DNA of 64,000 nucleotides from positions 310,001-374,000 of the forward strand of contig NZ_JOFS01000008.1 in NCBI RefSeq assembly GCF_000719285.1. Reading direction: 5' to 3'. Position 1 is the stretch's first letter; each line of letters begins with the position of its first letter. Both the position numbers and the translations under genes were made by a program. The notes under the pieces were generated by a model that was not told the DNA's origin, did not search any database, and saw nothing but the letters and a program-made list of their open reading frames with translations. Positions 58,042 to 64,000 of this stretch are shown here, piece by piece. This stretch comes from Streptomyces bicolor (GTDB lineage: Bacteria; Actinomycetota; Actinomycetes; Streptomycetales; Streptomycetaceae).

Positions 58042-59508
58042 ATGGAGATCAACGATCTGACGCCGGCCGAGCTGCGGGTTTGGCAGGCTTTTCCCAGGGG
58101 CCAGGCAGTGGACTTCCGCACGGCGGAGGACGAGAGCGCGGTCCCGGGCGCCGACTGGGGGGACCAACGGACCGTCCGCGCCTCGGTGTTGCGGGCTCTG
58201 CTGCTCGACGGCCCGGTGGAGAGCGGGGAGGTCGCCGCCCTCAAGGTGGCGGGCGCGCGGATCACCGGCGTGCTGGACCTGCGGTACGCGACGGTGGAGA
58301 GCGTCGTACGCCTGAGTCACTGCCACTTCGACGAGGTCCTTGATGTCTCCGGCGCCCAGCTGAAGTACCTCAACCTGACCGGGTCCCGCCTGCCCGGTCT
58401 GGCGTCCGCGCGGGTCCGGGTCGACGGCGGACTGCGGCTGACGGAATGCCGGTTCACGGGGCACGTGCGGCTCGGCGGGGCGCAGGTCGCCGGGGCGCTG
58501 TATCTGGAGCGTGCCGAGGTCACCGCGCCCGAGGGAACCGAGCGTCCGGTCCTGCAACTGCACCAGGTGACCGTCGGGGAGGACCTGTGCGCGTCCCGGC
58601 TGCGCACACAGGGCGAGATCCGTCTCAACGGCGCCACCATCAGTGGCTCGCTCCGGCTGGAGGAGGCCGAGCTCCGTCACCCCGGCGGCTTCGTCCTCAA
58701 CGCCGAGGCCCTCGAGGTGGGCGCGAACGTCCTCGGCAGGCGGCTGAGCGCACATGGCCGCGTCGACATGCGCGGCGCCCGCATCCCCGGGCGCCTCGAC
58801 CTGCTCTACAGCCGGCTGTCCAACCCCGGTGGCACCGCGATGCGCGCGAGCAGCTGTGTCATCGGCGAGGTGTGGCTGCGCAAGGGCCCGCCGATCGAGG
58901 GCATGCTCAACCTGCGCCGCTCGCAGATAGAGCACCTCAACCTGGAGCCGGAGATGCTCCCGGACCACGTCCGCCTCCTTGACCTCACCTACACGTCCCT
59001 CACCCCCCATGTGCCGCCGGAGCAACGGCTGCCCATGCTGGAGCGGGACGAGGACACCTTCGACCCGCACGGATACGAGCAGTTGACCGCGTCGTACCGC
59101 CGTACCGGCGACGACCACGCCGCCCGTCTGGTCCAGCTCGCCAAGCAGCGCCACCACCGCACCACCCTGCCCTGGTACGGCCGTCTGTGGGGCCACGTCC
59201 AGGACGCCACCGTCGGCTACGGCTTCCGGCCGATGCGCGCGCTCGGCTGGCTGCTGTCCCTGCTCGCCGTCGGCTCGGTCACGTTCGCGGTGGACGCGCC
59301 CCCCGCGCTGAAGGCGGACGAGGCACCGCAGTTCAACGCGGTGTTCTACACGCTCGACCTGCTGCTGCCGGTGATCTCCTTCGGCCAGGAACAGGCGTTC
59401 GCCCCGGAGGGCGGGCAGCAGGCGCTGGCGTATGTCCTGATCCTCACCGGCTGGATCCTGGCCACGACGGTCATCGCCGGCGTGACCCGGACCGTCAGCC
59501 GGCAGTAG
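58042..59508 (+). CDS. Right-handed beta-helix-like membrane protein
   Basis: A 488-residue protein. Residues about 60-330 contain recurring short units of A/L-x-x-x-G-x-L-x-L type (ITGVLDLRYATVESVVRLSH, INGxLRLxxA-like copies), fitting a pentapeptide-like right-handed beta-helix. Residues about 395-420 and 455-480 are predicted membrane helices (LGWLLSLLAVGSVTFAV and ALAYVLILTGWILATTVIAG), so the helix domain would be cytoplasmic. Relatives are often labelled membrane-associated oxidoreductase, but no redox motif is visible here. The ribosome-binding site is weak. Monocistronic, convergent with the shikimate operon by one base. Confidence 0.8.
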   Translation: MEINDLTPAELRVWQAFPRGQAVDFRTAEDESAVPGADWGDQRTVRASVLRALLLDGPVESGEVAALKVAGARITGVLDLRYATVESVVRLSHCHFDEVLDVSGAQLKYLNLTGSRLPGLASARVRVDGGLRLTECRFTGHVRLGGAQVAGALYLERAEVTAPEGTERPVLQLHQVTVGEDLCASRLRTQGEIRLNGATISGSLRLEEAELRHPGGFVLNAEALEVGANVLGRRLSAHGRVDMRGARIPGRLDLLYSRLSNPGGTAMRASSCVIGEVWLRKGPPIEGMLNLRRSQIEHLNLEPEMLPDHVRLLDLTYTSLTPHVPPEQRLPMLERDEDTFDPHGYEQLTASYRRTGDDHAARLVQLAKQRHHRTTLPWYGRLWGHVQDATVGYGFRPMRALGWLLSLLAVGSVTFAVDAPPALKADEAPQFNAVFYTLDLLLPVISFGQEQAFAPEGGQQALAYVLILTGWILATTVIAGVTRTVSRQ

Positions 59509-59509
59509 G

Positions 59510-61291
59510 TCACCGCGTCAGGTGCTGCGCCGCGAGCCGCACGGGCGCGTTCTGCGCGCCGTACCCCCGATATCCGTCCCGCTGCACGAGCTCGAAGAAG
59601 ACGCGGCCGACGGTCGGGGTGTAGCAGTGCCGGAACTCGCCGTACGCGTCACGGTCGTAGAGAATGCCCAGCTCGCGATACGTCTCCAGCTCACCGTCCG
59701 CGAACTCGTACCGGGCCGCCAGGTCGTCGTAGTAGTTGGCGGGGATCGGCAGCAGTCGCCCGCCCGCCTCCCGGAACCGGCGGGCCGCGGCGACCACGTC
59801 GTCCGTGGCCAGCGCGATGTGCTGGGCGTGCACGGTGTCGTCGGTGGGCGCCGCCCCGACGCTCAGGGCGATGCGGACACTGCCGTCGGGGTTGGTGACG
59901 GCACGGCTGCGCATCAGGCCGTACGGGTCGGCGACGTCGACGCTCTCCTGGGCGTGCAGGCCGAGGACGCTGCGGTGGAAGAGGGTCGCCTCGTCATAGT
60001 GGTGCCAGGGCTGGACGAGGGCGAGGTGATCGATGCGGTGCACGCCCGGGGTGCCGGGCTCCGCGTGCTCCACGTCCGCGAAGTCGGCGCGCCAGTCGGG
60101 CTGTTCGGGCCGGCCCGAGGCGCAGAAGAACAGTTCCGTGCCGTCGGGTGCCGCGACCGCGTCGAGCGGTGCGTCCTCGGCGGCACGGCGGCGCGGCAGG
60201 ACCGGTGCCAGGAGCGCCTCGGCGCGGCGGGCCGCGCCGGCCGGGTCCGGGGACTCCAGGCCGATGGCGGCGAGTGAGGTGCCGTCCCGGCGTGCGGCAC
60301 CCGCCGTGTTGACGAGGACGCGGGCCTCGCCCTGCTGCCAGAGGTCGACCGGCTTGCCGCGGTGCCGTGCGGTGCGGGTGAAGCCCAGGGCGCCCAGCAG
60401 CGCCGAGACCGGTTCGGCGTCCGGCGTGACCAGTTCGGCGAAGGCGACGCCGGTGGGGACGACGGGGGCGGGCGGTGTGGCCACGCCGACCGCCTCCTGG
60501 AGGACCAGCAGGGAGCGGTGGGCGTCCACGGCCGTCGGGCCGGCCTCCGCCTGGCGGAAGACGTCGTTGAAGACTTCGAGGGAGAGCGGGCCGCCGTAGC
60601 CCGTGTGCAACACGCGGCGTACGAGATCCGCCACATCGAATCCGCCCTGGCCCGGGAAGCAGCGGTAGTGGCGGCTCCACTGCAGTACGTCCATCGCGAG
60701 CAGCGGGGCGTCGGCGAGCTGCAGGAAGAAGATCTTCTCGCCGGGGATGTCCTCGATGCCCTTGGGATCGGAGCCACGGGAGAGGATGTGGAAGCTGTCC
60801 AGGCAGGTGCCGAGCGCCGGGTGGTCGGCGGCCTCGACGATGCGCCACGCGTGGTCGTACGTGCTGACGTGCCGTCCCCACGCCAGGGCCTCGTACGCGA
60901 CGCGAATGCCGAACTCCTGGGCCAGGTCGGCCAGTTGGCGCAGGTGGTACGCGGCGAGCGCGTCGTCGTCCACGGCGAGCGGATGGACCGAGGAGCAGAC
61001 GAGGACGGTGTCGGCGCCGAGCCTGCGCATCAGCTCGAACTTGTGCCGGGCGCGGCGCAGATTGCGGGCGAACTCGTCGGCGGGGACGGCCTCGATGTCC
61101 CGCATGGGCTGGTACAGGTCGATGCTCAACCCCAGATCCGCGCAGCGCGCACGGATCTCCTCCGGGGTCAGCGGGCTGGCCAGCAGGTCGTTCTCGAAGA
61201 TCTCCACACCGTCGAAGCCGGCCCGGGAGGCGGCCGTGAGCTTCTCGGTGAGGGATCCACTGAGGGAGACGGTGGCGATGGACGTACGCAT
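59510..61291 (-). CDS. quiC: 3-dehydroshikimate dehydratase fused to a VOC/HPPD-like domain
   Basis: A 593-residue two-domain enzyme like QuiC1. Residues 1-275 are a TIM-barrel sugar-phosphate isomerase/epimerase fold (FDGVEIFENDL, YEALAWGRHVSTYDHAW, CLDSFHILSRG, LSLEVFND) with the metal ligands for 3-dehydroshikimate dehydration to protocatechuate. Residues about 290-593 are two vicinal-oxygen-chelate modules similar to 4-hydroxyphenylpyruvate dioxygenase (RIDHLALVQPWHHYDEATLF and the final RVFFELVQRDGYRGYG), whose role in this fusion is structural or unknown. It lies downstream of the shikimate dehydrogenase in one operon and shares its operator. Confidence 0.88.
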   Translation of the reverse strand: MRTSIATVSLSGSLTEKLTAASRAGFDGVEIFENDLLASPLTPEEIRARCADLGLSIDLYQPMRDIEAVPADEFARNLRRARHKFELMRRLGADTVLVCSSVHPLAVDDDALAAYHLRQLADLAQEFGIRVAYEALAWGRHVSTYDHAWRIVEAADHPALGTCLDSFHILSRGSDPKGIEDIPGEKIFFLQLADAPLLAMDVLQWSRHYRCFPGQGGFDVADLVRRVLHTGYGGPLSLEVFNDVFRQAEAGPTAVDAHRSLLVLQEAVGVATPPAPVVPTGVAFAELVTPDAEPVSALLGALGFTRTARHRGKPVDLWQQGEARVLVNTAGAARRDGTSLAAIGLESPDPAGAARRAEALLAPVLPRRRAAEDAPLDAVAAPDGTELFFCASGRPEQPDWRADFADVEHAEPGTPGVHRIDHLALVQPWHHYDEATLFHRSVLGLHAQESVDVADPYGLMRSRAVTNPDGSVRIALSVGAAPTDDTVHAQHIALATDDVVAAARRFREAGGRLLPIPANYYDDLAARYEFADGELETYRELGILYDRDAYGEFRHCYTPTVGRVFFELVQRDGYRGYGAQNAPVRLAAQHLTR

Positions 61292-61317
61292 GCCGGTACC
61301 TCTTCTCCTGTCCGGTC

Positions 61318-62202
61318 CTAGCTCGGGGTTCCCACAGCGCCTGCCAGCTCGGCGATGTCCGCGAGCATGCGCGCGCTGTCGGGCTCGCGTCCGGTGAACA
61401 GGCGGAACGCGTCCACGGCCTGGAAGACGGCCATGCCGCCACCGTCGAGAGTGGCGCAGCCGAGCTCGCGGGCGGTACGCAGGAGCTCGGTCTCCAGGGG
61501 CCGGTAGACGACCTCGGCGATCCACAGGCCCGGGTGCAGCAGCTCGGCCCGGAGGGGCAGGCCGGGGTGGGCGGCCATGCCGGTGGGGGTGGCGTGCACG
61601 AGGCCGTCGGCCCGACTCATCAGCGCGGGGAGCGCCTCCAGAGCGGCACCGACCGCCCGCCCGGGGCCGAAGTGCCGGTTCAGCGCCCCGGCGAGGCCCG
61701 CGGCCCGGTCGGTCAGCGCGTCCACGACGGTGACCCGCTCGGCACCCAGCGTCAGCATGGCGTGCGCGACGGCCGCGCCCGCTCCCCCCGCGCCCAGCTG
61801 CACGACCCGCTCCAGCGGCGCATCGGGCAGCCCGCGCGCGAACGACGCGGCGAAGCCGGTGACGTCCGTGTTGTGGCCGACGGCCCGGCCGTCCTCGAAG
61901 ACGACGGTGTTGACCGCGCCCAGCGCCTCGGCCTGCGGAGTGAGCGCGTCCAGGTGCTCGATGACGAGCTGCTTGCACGGGTGGGTGATGTTGAGCCCGT
62001 CGAAGCCCAGGTCACGGGCGGCCCGCACCAGGTCGCCCACCACCTCGGGCGGGACGCCGAGGGCGTCGATGTCGATGAGCCGGTACAGATAGCGCAGGCC
62101 TTGCCGGTCGGCCTCCCGCTCGTGCAGCGCCGGGCTGAGCGAGGGGCCGATGCCGGAACCGATCAGCCCGACGAGATACGAGTCCTTGGCGTCCTTGGCC
62201 AC
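61318..62202 (-). CDS. aroE: Quinate/shikimate dehydrogenase (catabolic AroE type)
   Basis: A 294-residue enzyme that oxidises shikimate or quinate. It has GPSLSPALHE (19-28), the catalytic Lys77 in DGLNITHPCKQ, Asp113 in GHNTDVTGF, the Rossmann loop LGAGGAGAAVAHA and the C-terminal DGGGMAVFQAVDAF. The THPCKQ form, rather than TxPHK, is the pattern of Corynebacterium-type NAD-dependent quinate/shikimate dehydrogenases, supporting a catabolic role. AGGAGG lies nine bases before the GTG. It leads a two-gene operon with the dehydratase, divergent from the TetR gene. Confidence 0.88.
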   Translation of the reverse strand: MAKDAKDSYLVGLIGSGIGPSLSPALHEREADRQGLRYLYRLIDIDALGVPPEVVGDLVRAARDLGFDGLNITHPCKQLVIEHLDALTPQAEALGAVNTVVFEDGRAVGHNTDVTGFAASFARGLPDAPLERVVQLGAGGAGAAVAHAMLTLGAERVTVVDALTDRAAGLAGALNRHFGPGRAVGAALEALPALMSRADGLVHATPTGMAAHPGLPLRAELLHPGLWIAEVVYRPLETELLRTARELGCATLDGGGMAVFQAVDAFRLFTGREPDSARMLADIAELAGAVGTPS

Positions 62203-62225
62203 CGGGGGGACCTCCTGAGCGGCTC

Positions 62226-62251
62226 ACTAATGTACGAACTGGTGAGTTAGT
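62226..62251. promoter_or_regulatory. TetR operator candidate before the shikimate operon
   Basis: ACTAA...TTAGT flank a 26-bp imperfect palindrome. Read on the minus strand it matches the sequence at 63103-63128 at most positions, sharing the ACTAACT, CCAGT and ATTAG elements. It lies 24 bases before the dehydrogenase start, so binding would block that promoter. Confidence 0.65.
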
Positions 62252-62373
62252 CATAGCAGGCGGTCCCGGAGCTTGGGAAGGCCTGACCCGACACACGAGG
62301 CAAGAGGGCTTCTACAATCACCGGCACGCGGGTGGGCCACCGGGGCGCGCTCGCCCTCGCCGAAGGAACCCCG

Positions 62374-63039
62374 ATGACCAGCGTCGAAGAGCCGGCACGA
62401 ACGAACGGGCGGATCCGTGACGCCGCCCGCACCAAGGCCGAGATCCTCGACGTCGCGACGCAGGAGTTCGCCCGCGCCGGCTACGACGGCGCCCGCGTCG
62501 ACGAGATCGCCGCCCGCACCCGCACCACGAAGCGGATGATCTACTACTACTTCGGCGGCAAGGAGCAGTTGTTCACGGCCGTGCTCGAGCGGGCGTACGG
62601 CGTGATCCGGAAGGCCGAGCAGCAGCTCGACGTCGAGCACCTCGACCCGGTCGCGGCCATCCGCCGCCTGGCCGAGCTGACCTTCGACCACCACGAGCAG
62701 CACCCCGACTTCATCCGCCTGGTCAGCATCGAGAACATCCACGGGGCCGAGCACATCGCCGCCTCCGAGAGGCTCGGCAAGATCGGCTCGCCGGCCCTGG
62801 ACGTGATCCGCCGGATCCTGGAGTCGGGCCAGAAGTCCGGGCTGTTCACGGCGGACGTCGACGCCGTCGACCTGCACGCGATGATCAGCTCCTACTGCTT
62901 CTTCCGGGTCTCCAACCGGCACACCTTCGGCGCCCTGTTCGGCCGCGACCTGGTGGATCCGGCCCGGCGTGAGCACTATCGCGCGATGCTCGGCGACATG
63001 GTCATCGCCTACCTGACCGCGGAACGCACGACGGACTGA
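62374..63039 (+). CDS. TetR-family transcriptional regulator
   Basis: A 221-residue repressor with an N-terminal helix-turn-helix (AEILDVATQEFARAGYDGAR and VDEIAARTRTTKRMIYYYFG, about 21-60) and a TetR_C ligand domain. GAAGGA lies seven bases before the ATG; a longer reading adds 14 residues. It is flanked by the dehydrogenase-dehydratase operon on one side and the MHS transporter on the other, and the same operator-like sequence precedes both. I infer it is the local repressor, released by shikimate, quinate or a breakdown product such as protocatechuate. Confidence 0.9.
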   Translation: MTSVEEPARTNGRIRDAARTKAEILDVATQEFARAGYDGARVDEIAARTRTTKRMIYYYFGGKEQLFTAVLERAYGVIRKAEQQLDVEHLDPVAAIRRLAELTFDHHEQHPDFIRLVSIENIHGAEHIAASERLGKIGSPALDVIRRILESGQKSGLFTADVDAVDLHAMISSYCFFRVSNRHTFGALFGRDLVDPARREHYRAMLGDMVIAYLTAERTTD

Positions 63040-63058
63040 GGTCGTACGGCACCACCCC

Positions 63059-63087
63059 TTGACACCCGGGAAACGTGGGCGCAACAT
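63059..63087 (+). promoter_or_regulatory. Likely promoter of the MHS transporter gene
   Basis: A consensus TTGACA -35 (63059-63064) is followed after 17 bases by CAACAT. Transcription would start near 63094, just before the TetR operator candidate at 63103, so a bound repressor would block early elongation. Confidence 0.5.
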
Positions 63088-63102
63088 CCGTAGCCATCGC
63101 GT

Positions 63103-63128
63103 ACTAACTATCCAGTGGGTTAATTAGC
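63103..63128. promoter_or_regulatory. TetR operator candidate before the transporter
   Basis: ACTAACTATCCAGT followed by GGGTTAATTAG carries TAAC/GTTA symmetry and aligns with the reverse complement of 62226-62251 at about 18 of 26 positions. It lies about 85 bases upstream of the transporter start. Confidence 0.65.
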
Positions 63129-63213
63129 CGGGATCCGGCGCCTCTCCCCAGTTCTGGTTTCCCTCGTTTCCGCTCACTCCGCTTAAGTTGGAGTTCCCTC
63201 GAAGGAGCACGCC

Positions 63214-64000
63214 GTGTCCGTCCCCGTCCCGCAAGCCCCGCCCGGCCAGCCGAGGAAGGCGGCCATGGCTGCCTGGATCGGCAGCGCCCTCGAGTACTAC
63301 GATTTCTTCATCTACGGCAGCGCGGCCGCGCTGATCTTCCCGGCGGTCTTCTTCGACGAGTCCGACCCGGCGACGGCGACCCTGCTGTCGCTGGCCACGT
63401 TCGGGGTGGCGTATGCCGCGCGGCCGGTCGGGGCGCTGTTCCTCGGACACTTCGGCGACCGGCTGGGCCGTAAGAAGATCATGGTCTTCACGCTGATCCT
63501 GATGGGCGTGTCGACGTTCCTCATCGGCTGTCTGCCGACCCGTGACCAGGTCGGCACCCTCGCGCCCGTCCTGCTGGTCCTGTGCCGGGTCCTCCAGGGC
63601 ATCTCGGCGGCGGGTGAGCAGGCCAGCGCCAACTCGATGACCCTGGAACACGCGCCACCCCATCGGCGCGGCTTCTTCACCAGCTTCACGCTGAGCGGCA
63701 CCCAGGGCGGGCAACTGCTGGCCACCCTGGTCTTCATCCCGGTCGCCGCGCTGCCGGAGGAGCAGCTGATGTCCTGGGGCTGGCGGGTTCCGTTCTGGCT
63801 GAGCGTCGCGGTCGCGGTGGCCGGCTGGGTCATCCGCCGCAAGCTGGACGAGACGCCGGCCTTCGAGCAGCAGGCGGCCGGCGAGGGCGTCGCCAAGCTG
63901 CCGCTCGTGGTGCTGATGCGGGAGCACTGGGCGGACGTGCTGCGGGTGATCGGGGGTGCGCTGGTCGCCTCGGTCAGCACGATCTTCACGGTGTGGGCGC
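63214..64000 (+). CDS. MHS-family major facilitator transporter (shikimate/ShiA-like), truncated by window end
   Basis: Imports an organic acid by proton symport. The first 262 residues are present; full members are about 430-460. The start reads AAWIGSALEYYDFFIYGSAA, the characteristic first helix of the metabolite:H+ symporter family, followed by the GHFGDRLGRKK loop (between helices 2 and 3), RVLQGISAAGEQASANSM and further membrane helices. GAAGGAG lies six bases before the GTG. Its position beside shikimate-degrading genes under a shared operator makes shikimate or quinate the likely substrate. Confidence 0.9.
   Translation, partial: MSVPVPQAPPGQPRKAAMAAWIGSALEYYDFFIYGSAAALIFPAVFFDESDPATATLLSLATFGVAYAARPVGALFLGHFGDRLGRKKIMVFTLILMGVSTFLIGCLPTRDQVGTLAPVLLVLCRVLQGISAAGEQASANSMTLEHAPPHRRGFFTSFTLSGTQGGQLLATLVFIPVAALPEEQLMSWGWRVPFWLSVAVAVAGWVIRRKLDETPAFEQQAAGEGVAKLPLVVLMREHWADVLRVIGGALVASVSTIFTVWA

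Overview
The window is high-GC, gene-dense actinobacterial DNA, almost certainly from a Streptomyces chromosome. The grounds are strong third-position GC bias, frequent GTG/TTG starts, many 4-base stop/start overlaps, Tat-type secreted proteins, a sugar ABC importer without its own ATPase, and a pentose-phosphate gene order (tkt-tal-zwf-opcA-pgi-gnd) known from Streptomyces. No rRNA, tRNA, CRISPR array or replication origin was seen.

Layout. 1-3.1 kb: the N-terminal part of an FAD-dependent amine/amino-acid oxidase, an orphan MmyB-type ligand-binding protein, and an XRE regulator coupled to an ImmA/IrrE metalloprotease. 3.1-7.6 kb: an alpha/beta hydrolase, a small unknown protein, a Sfp-type phosphopantetheinyl transferase overlapping a metallophosphoesterase, and an ATP-grasp ligase. 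7.6-8.3 kb: the decayed end of an IS200/IS605-type element with a tnpB relic. 8.5-23.5 kb: a carbohydrate region with GH29 fucosidase, GH38 mannosidase, GH4 enzyme, DeoR regulator, PfkB kinase, an ABC importer (binding protein plus two permeases), a phosphodiesterase-like enzyme and a GH2 beta-galactosidase. 23.6-28.0 kb: three exported proteins (metallophosphoesterase with LamG domain, PHP-domain protein, unknown).

28.1-39.1 kb is the most notable part, a TIR-rich island that looks like innate immunity. Two large paralogous FxsT-like proteins (ParA-like NTPase, TIR-like, NB-ARC and TPR domains) flank a TIR gene overlapping a two-TM macro-domain gene, which has the architecture of a type II Thoeris pair, and an FxsC-like TIR protein. 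The radical-SAM maturase and precursor peptide of the FxSxx-COOH cassette are not present here. The second FxsT-like copy has a degenerate NB-ARC P-loop.

39.1-44.3 kb: a likely acyl-CoA/aromatic degradation cluster (MaoC-type hydratase, acyl-CoA ligase, amidohydrolase, SDR) divergent from MarR and IclR regulators. 44.3-49.2 kb: a broken membrane-protein remnant, an ankyrin/HEAT protein, a DUF1905 protein, a secreted GH16-CBM6 glucanase behind a perfect 20-bp LacI-type palindrome, and an AraC regulator. 49.3-57.6 kb: the six-gene pentose-phosphate/glycolysis operon, preceded by a 19-bp palindrome. It should convert glucose 6-phosphate to 6-phosphogluconate, ribulose 5-phosphate and interconverted sugar phosphates, making NADPH. 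57.6-59.5 kb: a broken histidine-phosphatase gene with Streptomyces dispersed repeats, then a beta-helix membrane protein. 59.5-64 kb: a quinate/shikimate catabolic cluster (dehydroshikimate dehydratase, shikimate dehydrogenase, TetR regulator, MHS transporter) in which the same operator-like sequence occurs before both divergent transcription units.
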